A DNA stretch of 64,000 nucleotides. It comes from Amaranthus tricolor. Taxonomy: Eukaryota > Streptophyta > Magnoliopsida > Caryophyllales > Amaranthaceae. Below, one piece after another: positions 32,344 to 44,402 of the stretch. The stretch spans positions 35,012,885 through 35,076,884 of the forward strand of contig NC_080049.1 in assembly GCF_026212465.1 (NCBI RefSeq), read 5' to 3'. Numbering within the stretch: position 1 is the stretch's first letter; each line of letters begins with the position of its first letter. The notes under the pieces were generated by a model. That model saw only the letters and a list, made by a program, of their open reading frames with translations, was not told the DNA's origin and ran no database searches. The position numbers and the translations under genes were made by a program.

Positions 32344-35019
32344 CGAGTAATATACCTAAACTTAATTAATTAATTACTTCTTATCTTCCTTTGTAGCACC
32401 TTAAAACTCAAATATTAGAACATTTTGAGTTTTAGGGTGTAAACTCAAGGAAAAAGTGTTAAAGAGTATAATCTTTTATTTCGATTCTAATAATTATTGA
32501 ATTTTTGCATTTATTTCTGCAAATTAGGTTGGAGATTTTGGAGTAGCCAAAGTATTTCCAGAAAGCCGAACACACATGACAACTATAGTTAAGGGATCAG
32601 AAGGGTGAGACCATATTTTATGTACGCTTAGCCTTATGGTGGTTGACTACGAAAGTCAACCATTTTAGAATTTCATAAAATTCATTTCTGGATTTAGGTG
32701 GTTTTTGACTAAATTAATTATTGCTTAAATGTAATCGGGAATAAAATTTCAATCTTGATATATATTTAAACTCATTAGATGAAACTTTCATTTGATTTCT
32801 ACGAGTAATCTATAAAGTCAACCACTTTAATCATTTAATACAATCATTTCATACGGTAATTAAACTAATATGAGATTGGAGCTGCTGATTTTATTTTAAT
32901 AAAAAGTAAATAGAATATACAAAAGAATATTCAAAAAGCAATTGGTTTTTGAAGGATTTAAATTTTGATATAAACCAACAACTAATTTCAAAATTACCAT
33001 CTGCTTTCAAACCTAATAATAAATTAAAATGGATAAAATGTTTTCAAAAACTTATACTTCGGCCGCTGTTTTATTATATTTGCTATATTTGTCTTTTTTT
33101 ACGCAATTTAATGCGTTATTTTAATCATTAATATTAAAATATGCATAACTCAAATTATTTATAGAAAGTTAATATCATCATGAAAATATGGAAATTAGAC
33201 GATTTAAACTAAAACTCTAAGCTACTTGACTATATTTTTTCTTACACATCAACTGCAATATATAAATAAATAAGCTCAAATGATAAATAGTGTTAGTATT
33301 TTAAAACGGAAGAAGTAATATATAGTGATTGACTTTCAAATCCAAGTACTACATCATAAATACTTTTTAGATACTGATGCAATATACTCCCTCCGTCCCA
33401 TTGAATTTGCAGTATTTTTTACTTTGGTCCATCGCACTTAATTTGCATCATTTTCATTCTAGGGTGATGACCCATCACTTTCTTTTAATCTCATCTATAC
33501 ATTTTAACTCTCTTTTAATTTCATCAACACAATTCATTTGTTTTTTTCATTTATTATTACATCCTTAAAAACTACTCTCTTTCTGTTTGATGTAAATCAA
33601 AGAGGACAAAGGGAGTATATGATTAATTACTTTATATTTGGTAAGTGCAGCTACTTAGATCCTTACTATTTTGCAAGTCAGCAATTGACAAGGAAGTCAG
33701 ATGTGTTTGCTTTTGGGGTTATACTACTTGAGTTGATCACTGGTCGGAGGGCAACTTTTCTTTTACAAGATTCCACAGAGAAGATACATATTATGTACTG
33801 GGTAAATAATCAACTTCCCATCTACCTTCTACTTCTTCATTAACAATTTTAAAATGTTGTCTAGTACGTACTTATTATTCATTCGTTTGTTTCTTATTAA
33901 AGATTTATTATAATTTTTAATTTTGAATTATAATGTATCATAGCTAGCAAAATGACTCATTATTGAATCATGTGTATTTTGTATATATGTAAAGTTGTAC
34001 ATGATACTATCTACCAAGTTGTGTCAAACAGAAGTAAGTAAGGTTGCGTATATCCGACTCTCTCGCATCTCACTTTAGGTGGGAGTCACATAATGATATT
34101 AGTGTACTTGATTATTTTAATTTCATTTTATGAAACCAACTCAACCAAAAATTTAAACTAATGCAAATGATTGCAGGCTGAGCCATTGATTAAGGAAGGA
34201 TTAGAAGTAGGAAACTTTGAAGCTCTTGTGGACCAAAATTTGACAAGTATTTATGACTGCGATCAGATGGATCGAATGGTCATTTGTGCGGCAGCTTGTG
34301 TACGTATTTCTCTGGATCAAAGGCCAACAATGACACAGGTTAGATCTAAATATTTGGAAATAAACATTAATAATTTGAACTAATTTTTTCTAACAATTGA
34401 TTGTATTTCATAATAATCCAAATTATGGGGTGTACTTTTCAAACTAAATTCAATTTTTCTCTTGTAATGCACCTAGCTAATTGGGATTATTGAGCATAAA
34501 ATTAATGGTTGAGATTATTTAATTAAAAAATATCCAATACTTATTAGGAATATTTTGAGCAAATGGATCTACAATAGTTTGTAATTATTATTGCTTATTT
34601 TACATAACTTTTCTTATCACATACTACCTCATTAGAAAAAAACAGAATTTGAACTTTTCAAATATAAAAAACACTTTCTTTTTTTTTTTTTTCCCAAAAA
34701 ACACTACTTTTTTTTTTCAAGTATTCAACTCATATTCTAAACTAAACAAAAGCAGGTTGCAGAAGTGTTGAAGGAATCAAGCGTATCAAATGAATTATTC
34801 GGAGAATTGAAGGAGAGATTGCAGAGATTATGGCAAGCTGGACCCCATAAAAGGATCTCTTTTAGCAGTTCTTCAGAAATAACGGTAGGACAAATCATGA
34901 ATGATGAATGTTCTAGAAGTGAAACTCCAACCACTAACTATGGCTCCTGCTCCTTCCGAAACTTCGATACCCCTGATCTTTACAATACAGCTTCACCTAC
35001 TCACCCTTCCGCTGCTTAA
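27816..35019 (+). CDS. DUF26 (cysteine-rich) receptor-like kinase with PERK-like kinase domain
   Basis: The ten exons are 27816-28282, 29027-29334, 29522-29647, 30603-30917, 31326-31406, 31899-31969, 32528-32604, 33651-33801, 34177-34338 and 34756-35019. They total 2022 nt, 673 residues, with all phases consistent. A signal peptide ([17 protein letters not shown]) precedes two DUF26/Gnk2 domains, each with C-x8-C-x2-C ([13 protein letters not shown] and [13 protein letters not shown]). The single membrane helix is [20 protein letters not shown]. The kinase has [22 protein letters not shown] and VGDFG, so ATP binding and catalysis look possible. The P-E-Y (APE) site reads GYLDPYY, so its Glu is missing. 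[27 protein letters not shown] and ICAAACVR resemble PERK-type kinases more than ordinary CRKs. CRKs act at the plasma membrane in stress and immune signalling (family knowledge). The C-terminal tail after VAEVLKE is Ser/Thr-rich. Confidence 0.85.
28425..28553 (+). mobile_element. LINE 3' tail remnant in kinase intron 1
   Basis: The run TCTCGAGTTGTGGGACTTTT through CGCCTTCCTTCCATCCTTAG and AACGAGATACACTAGGTATG to a GATGATCATAATGATGG end matches the 3' UTR of the LINE at 24640-24812. Confidence 0.7.
30001..30225 (-). mobile_element. TRIM-like element in kinase intron 3
   Basis: Two LTR-like pieces starting TGTCAAG (30001 and 30153) flank a short interior. Immediately before the second is GCTCTGATACCA, the complement of the tRNA-Met primer-binding site, so the element reads on the minus strand. 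It has no coding capacity. Confidence 0.6.
31985..32285 (-). mobile_element. TRIM-like element in kinase intron 6
   Basis: LTR-like segments containing AACTTAACTAAAAATTTAAA and CGATCAACCAAAAGCTTAAG flank an interior with CTTCACACGAGAGTCCTTTA. The primer-binding remnant TTCTGATGCCA ends at 32204. The same interior phrases occur at 233-520. Confidence 0.6.
32286..32340. repeat. (TA)n microsatellite
   Basis: A pure TA run directly after the TRIM-like element in kinase intron 6. Confidence 0.95.
33387..33615. mobile_element. Stowaway MITE just upstream of kinase exon 8
   Basis: The left end CTCCCTCCGTCCCATTG and right end AGAGGACAAAGGGAG are inverted repeats flanked by TA on each side (33385-33386 and 33616-33617). 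The element ends 35 bases before the exon 8 acceptor. Confidence 0.85.
34133..34165. repeat. TRIM LTR fragment before kinase exon 9
   Basis: GAAACCAACTCAACCAAAAA matches the LTR phrase of the TRIM-like elements at 30001 and 31985. It ends about 12 bases before the exon 9 acceptor. Confidence 0.45.
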
Positions 35020-36157
35020 AAGTGCGCATTTTTTTTGGTTGTCTATAGTGGGCGGATATGTGTATAAAAGTCCTACCCACTATGGATAGTGGGAGTATGA
35101 GGTCTTGACCGCCCATAACTACCTACCAGTACCAGCTAATAGTTGTCCGCCCTATATTTTTATTGTACTAATTTACATTAATTTTGTATATTTTTATAAA
35201 AAATTATTGACAAAAAATTAAGAACATTAATTTTATTTTGTTACATTATATAGTTAAAAAAAATTAGATATACAACTATTAAATTTGTAATTATTTATGA
35301 TGTATATAACGCGGACTTAAATTAAATATAAGGTGTGATTGGGTTTATTTTCATAGTCGTCTAATTTGTATATGTTCTTAAGAGGAGTCGTGTTGTGTAG
35401 GCCTAATATGGTTAAGAACAACGCTTATGCAAATGGATGGATGGTCTAATACGGTTTGATCTAGTTTTTGATAATGATTATATCGTTCGATTTCTCATGG
35501 CAAATAACATTATCAACCGAACTTTTCAAGCTTAAGAAATTGATTCATAAATTCTCAAATGAAACGATTTATTGATAAGATCATTTTTATTGAAATGATC
35601 TAACATATATATGTTATCTTAAAGTGATCACTTATAATTTTAAAGTCAATTATACGTATACAAAGCAAGAGGAAGAGACTAAAAGGCGATGGGAAGTGTA
35701 GTAGTGATCAAACCATCTATTTTACAGCTGAAAGACAGTTCTTTAAGTATGGACTGGTCCATTACATATGACCCGTAATTTAAGACCAAATAAATATCAT
35801 GAACCAAATGCTCCACTCCACCACTTCCAAAAGGATATGTCAACAACAGACAAACTTAATGCCCTATTTAATGGGTCATATATCATACTGAATATAAGTA
35901 AACCTAAACCTAGTACTCCACTAAAAAATAAAAAAAATAAAAAAAAAAAAAAAACTACTACTCCACAAGAAAAGAATATGAAAGGAACTACCATGTGCCA
36001 GTACTTACCAAAATTTATCAAATGTACATTTATTTATTTATTCCACTTGAAACCAATAAATGCAAGAAAATAACCATTCACTTCCCCAATAAAAAACTTC
36101 AATCAAAACTCACATGCATCTTATATAATAATACTAACATCAATCAAGCCTTCAACA
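35020..36157. other. Intergenic between receptor kinase and KCR-like gene
   Basis: This contains the kinase 3' UTR, an AT-rich middle, a poly-A run at 35926-35953, and the upstream region of the KCR-like gene. No further gene was recognised. GGGCGGATA and TGTCCGCCC around 35055-35150 form a loose inverted pair. Confidence 0.35.
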
Positions 36158-39100
36158 ATGGCGTCCTTAACCATGGATTGGAATGAAACCCTTATCTTAT
36201 CAATTTCCATGATAGGATTGTTTCTACTCTTCATCCAAATCCTCAAATTCATCAAATGGGTTTATTTCATGTTCATAAGATCACCCAAGAAATTAACCAA
36301 TTATGGGTCATGGGCATTAGTAACTGGCTCAACTGATGGAATTGGTAAATCTCTCTGTTTTGAATTAGCCTCAAAAGGTCTCAGCTTGATTTTAGTTGGT
36401 AGAAACCCTCAAAAACTCCAAATTACATCAAATGAAATTAGGGCTAAATATGAAAAAATCAAGATTAAGAGTATTATTATTGATTTTGAGAAAATTAGCG
36501 GGGAGGAAATTGAAGCCAAAATTAATAGAGAAATTGAAGATATGGATGTTGGGATTTTGATTAATAATGTGGGTTTGGAAATTGAAGGTACAAGATATTT
36601 CCATGAAATGAAATTGGAAGGTTTGTGTAGTGTATTAAATGTTAATATTGGGAATGTAAATTGGGTAACTAGAGGTGTTCTTCCTGGTATGTTGAAGAGG
36701 AAGAAAGGGGCTATTGTTAATGTCGGTTCTGGATCTTCTGGTGCTATTCCTACTTACCCTCTTTTTTCCGTTTATTGTTCTACAAAAGCGTAAGTTTTTT
36801 CCCATTTTTTAAACTAACAATGGAAATAAGATTCCATGAATTTTTTTTTTATGTTTAACAAGATTGGTTGTAAAATTATGTTTTCATTAATGCTTTAATA
36901 TTGCATTATAGGACTAAAGACGCATTAAATATATGGATCAGATAATCTAATTAATATAAATTAAAGAGAAAATAAGAGTATAAATTTCTTGTTTTGAGTT
37001 TGTCTCTCCGAGAGACGATCTCTTACAAAAGTAAATGACACTAAATTACATGAACATTATGATAGAAAAGTAAAATGAATTAATTAAATTCACATGAACA
37101 AAAGAGTATTCAAGTTCAATGGTGACTAAAAAAAAATTTTCCCACCAGGAAATATTATTAATCTAATTTATTCCATCAATGAGAAAAAAAAAATTCTTTA
37201 CTACTTTCTCCCTTCTACTTCTTTTTACTTTGTTTTTTCTTTTTACTCTCTTAGTTTTTATTTTGAATGGTAGAGTCCTTATGAAGAAATCCCAAAATTT
37301 TTGACCCACTTAGAGTTTTTTTTGAAATATTTACATGTTTTTTTTGGATTTTTACTAGAGGAAATAAAACCTCACAAAAATTTTCCACTCCAATGAAAGT
37401 GGTTTGAGTAGTTGTGAAATCATTATTTATTATTATGTACTTGATTTATTATAAATAAATGTTTTTTTTCATAAGGCTAATTGGAGAATCTCATACCTAT
37501 AAAAGTGAAAGAAGGTGGAATTGATTCTCATAGTAAGTAGTTAAATAATTGAACTTTTATCATAAATATTAAACTACCAAAGTCGTTAAATCATTTATGA
37601 TAGACATTAAATGTATATCGAATACTTTTTTTGTAATTGTAATTTCTATACATGTTTGGGTTGAATTGTGGTATTTAGTTCATAGCTTCCGTAACAACTG
37701 ACAAATAGAATTACGTAATTCACAATAACATTACTTATGTGCACCTTTCAATCACATCAAATGAACCTACCTCATTTCAAGCTGAAAATATTAGTCACTC
37801 CAACTCAATTTAGTTACTCCATTCAAATTTACTTTAATTGATGATATATTCTTGAGACTAAATGTGAATTTTCTATCATCATTTACATGTATTTAACAAA
37901 GGAAGAGAGGAGAATATATTCGAAAAAACTTTATTTATCCGTAATGTATTAACTTAAGGTAGTTATAATCATGGTCATCGATTAGTAAGGACAAAGCAGA
38001 CTACTGATATTGATTTGAATTAAATTTAGATATGATTTACATTTTTTGCTAAGTAATATGAGTTCTCAGTGTTTTTTTTATAAAGTAATTTAAATATTAA
38101 AAATAAAAAACAAAAGGTGTATTATATCTTTTGTTATGCCTTAAGTATTTAGGGGTCCTTTTTTTTTTGCTCTTAGGCCCAAAAATAAACAGAACGACCC
38201 TAATTATGATGATATAAATATTAAATGCATTTATTATATTATTCATCGACTATCTACTAAAATTAAACATATTTAATTATTTATTATCAATTAATCATCA
38301 ATCATCACCTCACGTGAGTAAACTATATCCATTATCTAAGCTCGGATATGTTACTTTACTAATAAACATAATGAGTAACTCCTACTACCGCCAATTAATT
38401 TTAGTAGTAAATCTCTTTGAAAGTCATAATTACGATACCTCCTCATTGTTTGAATTGCCCAACTTACTTCTTAAATACTATGACTAAATGGTGTTGTTGT
38501 CTCAGATATATCGCTATGTTCTCGAAAAGCTTGACATTGGAATACAAGAAGTTTGGAATCGATATTCAGTGTCAGGTAACATATTTACACATTATAGCCC
38601 ATATCTTCTATTTTACTAGCATAGTAATGTTGGATCATTTTTCCCACATTTATTAAAGATGATGTACATGTTTTATAAGTTATTATATCCTTTTTACATT
38701 GTCATATAGTTTTAGAATGACATTTTTTTATTCTATAAAGTACATTTACATAGTATTTCCCGATTATATGCTAGCATTGAGAATAAGTCTAATTTACTTT
38801 AACATAATATCAAAACTGAAGATTTGATTGAAATTAATTAAAGGAAAATTACCATGAATAATACAATATATTTTTTTATTTCTCAATAATAATACTCCCT
38901 CTGTTCCATTTAATTTGCATCATTTCTAGTTTTGGAGAATGACTCATCACTTTCTTTTAATTTTATTCACACATTTTAACTCTTTTAATTTGATCCACCC
39001 AATTCATTCATCTTTTCATTCATTACTACTTTCTTAAAAATATACCAATTTCTCTTTGACGCAATTCAGAGAGGACGGAGTAGTATCAATTTTTGATTAA

Positions 39101-39707
39101 CTATGAATAATACCAACTTATGGGGTGTTTCCCTAAAATATCACTAACATGTTAAAAATTAAATTATAAGAGATTATATAAAAAAAATGGTAAAATTAGC
39201 TAATAAACTAAAGTTGATATTATTCTAGGAAAAAATTCCCTTAAGTTGGTGTTATTCATGGTTAATCAAAATTTCGTATTATAATATAGAAATTAACTAA
39301 AGATTATATTATTTACGCTAATTTTTCCTTACTTAAAAAGTAATTCCGAAACGAATGGCATCTCTGTCCATACTGTTTTCTCCCATATCAGCTTAACAAG
39401 TAAGTTGTACATATTTACTATTATTTGGGGATTTAATTTATTTTAAGTGCAGATTCCATTGCTGGTAGCTACAAAAATGGCATCCATAAAAAAATCATCA
39501 TTCTTTGTTCCGTCACCGGAACAGTACAGCAAAGCGAGTGTAAAATGGATGGGTCATAACAGCAGCTACTGTGTTCCTTACTGGACTCATGCACTACAAT
39601 GGCGTCTAATGAGCTTGGTTCCGGATTCTTTGCTCAATTGGATTCTTCTTCAATATTTCATTACCATTCGTACCAAGAGGCTTCATAAGGAGACCAAATT
39701 CGCCTAG
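36158..39707 (+). CDS. Very-long-chain 3-ketoacyl-CoA reductase-like SDR
   Basis: The three exons are 36158-36789, 38506-38575 and 39453-39707. They total 957 nt, 318 residues, which matches Arabidopsis KCR1 in length as I recall it. An N-terminal membrane helix (TLILSISMIGLFLLFIQIL) precedes a short-chain dehydrogenase fold: TGSTDGIGK for NADPH binding, NNVG, a serine region GSGSSGAIPTYP and the catalytic YCSTK (YxxxK). The C-terminal part (GIDIQCQIPLLVATKMASI, CVPYWTHALQW) is specific to the KCR/steroid-dehydrogenase family of the ER. KCR carries out the first reduction in very-long-chain fatty acid elongation for waxes, sphingolipids and suberin (known). All catalytic residues are present. 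The sequence is divergent enough that a paralogue with another substrate (KCR2-like) is possible. The start follows a purine-rich leader, and no upstream in-frame ATG fits. Confidence 0.88.
38895..39080. mobile_element. Stowaway MITE in KCR-like intron 2
   Basis: CTCCCTCTGTTCCATTTAAT at the left and AGAGAGGACGGAG at the right are inverted ends flanked by TA. The interior GAATGACTCATCACTTTCTT is shared with the MITE at 33387. Confidence 0.8.
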
Positions 39708-40292
39708 TTTTTATGCCTATTTTTAATCTTTATGAATCACTTATAATTTGTTCCTTTGAAATTACTATTAATAGTGATATTTTCTCTCATAATTATATTT
39801 TAATATCAGTAGCAATCTCACATTTATAAGAAGTGCGTTATTTTAGTGAGAATTATTGGGAAAATGTATGTTAGCTACCTACATACTCTCAATTAAGCAT
39901 ATATTAGAGTGTTTGGAAAATAGATTTTTTTCATTGATTTGTTTAACTAGTTAAAAGTACTAAATGTGTTTGTTGGCTTTTAAGCTAAATGGACAAGCCT
40001 ATTTTGGAAAATATTTGATAATATTCGATATTAATTGTTGACTATTTAGTAGAGAAAAAGTATACCAATAAAGTAAAAGTCTTTTACGTTTTGGCATTGA
40101 AGCTACTTAGCTAAAAAGACATTTACTAAATAATATTTTTTACTTCTCCATCAATTAACAAGTTAAAAATTAAAAGTTAATTAATAAATAAATAAAAAAT
40201 TAAATTAAAAAAATCATTTACCAAATATTTCTATACGAAAGGACTACAGAAGTAATTTTTCAGTGCGTCCTTTGCACTTTGAAGGTCTATCA
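39708..40292. other. Intergenic between KCR-like gene and the lysine-rich gene
   Basis: This comprises the 3' UTR of the KCR-like gene and the upstream region of the next gene. Around 39900-40220 there is a decayed AT-rich repeat (GTGTTTGGAAAATAG). No gene was seen. Confidence 0.35.
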
Positions 40293-43200
40293 ATGGAGAA
40301 CCCTGAAAAATTTTCAACTTCCAAACAACTACAACAATTCTCCGTCATGCCAGCGGAAGAACGTAAAGCAGTCTTCATCGACACCGATCTTGATACTCAT
40401 TTCGCCGTCTATGTCTCCTCCCTTTCTTCTATCGGTTCTCTCAAACGTACACTTATTTTTTTTTAATCTTTCATCTTTTCTTTGAATTTCTTCGTTTTTA
40501 AGTATTGTTGAATACCCCTTTATGTACTCAAACTGCGTTTTCTACCCTTTTTTGTAAACTGCGTTTTTCTTGTGGGTTTGCAAAACCCAATAACATTTTT
40601 GCTTATCTCTGCATTTTAGGGTTTTTTTGTCGTCAAATGTGTATCATTCATCGCATGTTCTTAACAATTATTCTTCGGAAATACAAATTATACATACCGA
40701 TCGGCAAAGACCTATACTTCTTTGTTTTTGGATTATACTAAATCATACTAAAATGACTTGTTAAATCATATTCAACTTCTTATTTATTTATGTGAAATTG
40801 AAATCAGAAATAGCATCTTTATCATCAGTAACAATTATATAATAGGGTAATGAAATGTTGAAATGTTGATGTTATGAATACAAATTATTTATGCAAAAAA
40901 AAAAATCCACTAATTCTTGAAAGTAACTATTTATTGGGATTTTTTCTTTCATTATTTATTTTTACTTACAAACTGCAATTCTGGGGATGTTATGTTCATG
41001 TGGACTAGTACAGTACCAAATACCAATGTTGTGTTGTTACTTAAACCCTAGAACATGCATTTGAAAATGTCAAATTAGAGCATTAAGTTTGCTTACTCTT
41101 AATTTATATATTGTGGTTGCAGAACAAATTGCTGCTGAGCATTACAAATTCTTTCCTGATTGCGGGACAGTCACAATCAAATCCCTTTTGGTATTTCTTG
41201 TCTTCCATTAATCATGTTTTCATACAATTGTTTTAATAACTATAGTGTTTACCCTCAATATCATTTATCTTGAGACTTTAATTCAATTTATGATCAACGA
41301 AATTTTCAGAAAATGGCACAAACTTTTCCTGACATATGCTTTGTGAATGCTTGGCCTAGTCCATCGAAACATGTAGTTTTTCGGGCAAAATGTTTAAAAC
41401 AACGTTACAGTCCTATTCTATGTTTTACGCTCTTAATGGGCTAGCTAATCTCCTTTGAGCTATTTCATAAGGAGTTGAGCTAACCTCTTTTTCCGTTTTC
41501 TACATTGTGAAAGCTTATGGTAATGTTTAATACTTCAACTAAACTACCTGTTGGATTTTTTTTGACCTTTACAAATCATCTGTGTGTTTGTATATGTGTT
41601 ACAAGGGGATTCCTCTTTAAAAAGGTTTCCTTTGAAAACAAATTTGGTGCTGAAGGATGAAGTTACAAATGATTTTTTTTATTAAATTGTGAGTTGTGAT
41701 TAATTGATGAGGACTAATATATGTAGCACATGATCCATGGATGATGATGTGTGCAAGCCCATGTGTAATGTGTGTGTGCGTGCTGGAACTTTTGTTATGG
41801 ATTCGTGTGTATTATCCTTTTTTTAGGTGAAACATCAAGGGATATACTATCATCTTTCAGACACGATGCTTCTTAAAACTGTTTTTCATGGGGTAGCGGA
41901 TTCATGGATTGTATTTGCTGATATTTGGGCACCGGCTTTGGCTCAGAACCTTGATATATGTAAGCACTTAGAAATTTCTCCCCATACTCGTTATGATGTT
42001 AATCACATTAAGCCAGCATCCTGTGATAAATCGGGTCAAAGAGCATTATCAACATTTTACCATCAGTTAGTCTTTCTGTTTTGTTGGTTAGGACAACAAT
42101 TATTTTAGTATTTGTTTGTTGGGCTAAGGCTATATAAAAGTCAGCCTTGTAATGTTTAGATAGCTTTTGGATTGGGAATAATAATAATTGGAGTTAGAGG
42201 CGGACTGGAACTTGCCCAACATTGGTGTTCTTTACTGATCTTGGTAATACACTGATTTTGTCTTGGCCAGTCTGTTACACACCCCGGCATCATTATGAAT
42301 CTAAGCGCTCAAGATCAGCTGTCCAGCCTCGTGCGGCTTCAAACATGGGTTCTGAGAGTAAGAAAAAGTAGGACAATAAGACAAGGCAAGCTTGAAATTG
42401 ATAATGGTAAATCTTATATGAAACCTATTGAAATTAGCAAAACAATCAAAATCAAAAGTGTTAAACTTCGCTTTATGAAAGTAACTGCTCACATATTTAG
42501 AGGAATAGAGGGGGAACTTGAGTTGAAATTGGAATGAGGTGTAGAGGGTCAATAATTCAACTATGTTTCTATCCCTTTCATCCTTTTAGAGGAAAATGGG
42601 GGAGAAAAGAATCCCAGTCTACAGTTTTGATTTTTTATTTTCAAACAATAAAATTTGGGAAGTGTTTTTTCTAATGGAACTGAGCCTTAGAGGAATTGTT
42701 GAACAGGTGCCAGCTTGAAAATAGCTGAAAATGCTAACAAAAAAGGAAAAGACAACTCGTCACCACCAGTTGGATGCCAACAGCTTGATGAAACCCATGC
42801 TGTTGATGCATCTTTGGACACTAACAATGGCATTTACAAAACTGGAAGAGAAGTTATTAAGACTACTGAAGAGGCATTACCATCACACACAACCAAGGTT
42901 CCAGAGCTGTATCTAAACAATGTTCCGAAACACGTGTCACAACACGAGTCACTGAACCTACCTGATAGAGGAAATATTGTCGAGAAACATGTCGCTCCCA
43001 TGAAATCAGAGAAAACTGTTCGGAAAAGGAAAAACAAAAAAGGTAAAAGCTTTGGTACAGAAAACCGAGACTTGTATAGTAAAAGGCCATTAGATTGTCG
43101 AATAGCAGATGGAAAAAGGGATGTACGTGGAGAACTTATCCTACCGGTGGGTATAAGTAAGCCTGAAAAAAGTTTAGAAACTATTAGTGAAAATCTAATT

Positions 43201-44402
43201 CGATGCCAATACAAGAAAGCTGTTCCGGGGAAAGACCATCCATTATCAACTGTGAAAGAGTTACCTGATGAACCAATTAAGGAAATGGCTACCCCAGCAT
43301 CTGTGATTCAAAGTGGCAAATCTAAGAAGAGGAAGCTAAAGAAGCAACCTGTTGCTGAACAACAGCTTTCGAGCCTACCTGTTAACCAGCATTTAAATAA
43401 ACCAACAACGGGAACTGAAGAAAGAGTAAGTATCAATTAGAAAAGAAGCTAGTTCGCTGGACCGCGTATTAGATTAAACAGCTGGAAGTTATTAACTGGA
43501 GACTGAATCTTTCTGTCCTCTTTTGTTTTCTGGTTGGTAGGGGGAACAGGCTGATGATATCATGACAGAAGCGAATGATATTACGTTGGAGTCAGTGAAC
43601 ACTGCAAAGAAAAGGAAAGTAAATAACAATGAACAAGAATGTAGAAAAAATGCTGATGATGTATCACCACCGTCACCTGTGAAAGAGCAACAAAATGAGA
43701 AACATAAGGAAATAGCTGCACCCATTAGTGTAATTCAAAGTGACAGAGATGTTGGTGTTTCCTGTCTGAATTTGAATGGTTCAAGCAAGGCTTCTGGAGT
43801 TACGACGAGAACTCATGCTTTGAATCATGTAAGTCAAATAAAGACACAAAAATGCTATTTCCGTGCATAGATTGATAAGTTCAACTTCAACTGATTATAT
43901 GAAGGCCGACTCTTTCCTCTTTGCATGGGTTTAGGTAGAGGAAGCTGGTCCTTTGACAGATAGCAAGATTAATGATACCCAAAGCCAGAAAGAATCACAT
44001 GGTGAAGATCATCATGTTGAATTCAGTGAAACTGATCACTTTCAAGTAAATGCTGTTTCAGCTGAAGCAGGGCTTCTTGAAAGGCCATCTACTGGAAACC
44101 ACTTGGTTGGATCAAAGAAGGGCAGAGAAAGTGTAATCAATGATGAAAAGCTCGATACATCCATACCTCTTGGTGCCAAACATTCAACTGTATCTAAAGA
44201 ATTGACAAACACCCTACCTGAAGCTTCCCACACTCCCCGAAAAACTATTGTTTCCACCGAAGGTGAGGATGATGGTAGCGAGTCCTCTGGAAGTAAAGAC
44301 TTGATGATTCAGCCCAATAAAAAGACCAAGAATCACCCTATAAAGCTAAAAGAGGATCAGGCTGGCCTTAGAAGATCTTCCTTTTTGGATGCAAAATTCT
44401 GA
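40293..44402 (+). CDS. Unrecognised lysine-rich, probably nuclear protein with ubiquitin-like N-terminus
   Basis: The exons are 40293-40446, 41123-41190, 41827-41959, 42271-42357, 42707-43425, 43541-43828 and 43935-44402. They total 1917 nt (638 residues) with consistent phases. I do not recognise the family. The first 110 residues look like a compact alpha-beta domain (FAVYVSSLSSIGSLK, then FPDCGTVTIKSLLVKHQGIY), perhaps ubiquitin-like. The rest is low-complexity and hydrophilic, with basic clusters resembling nuclear localisation signals (RKRKNKKGK, KSKKRKLKKQ, AKKRKV). A module recurs in exons 5 and 6 (KEMATPASVIQS and KEIAAPISVIQS). The stop at 44400-44402 looks premature: one base out of frame the reading continues NTSALKKRLCSSGAIFDVSS to about 44532, and further coding-like sequence lies at 44803-44933. 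The architecture (Ubl-like plus basic tail) resembles coilin only in outline. No function is claimed. Confidence 0.65.

Noticed and set aside
41310..41410. Possible extra exon (KMAQTFPDICFVNAWPSPSK) after acceptor TTTTCAG in the lysine-rich gene
   Set aside because: The neighbouring exons 41123-41190 and 41827-41959 already join in phase and the stretch has no good donor in frame.
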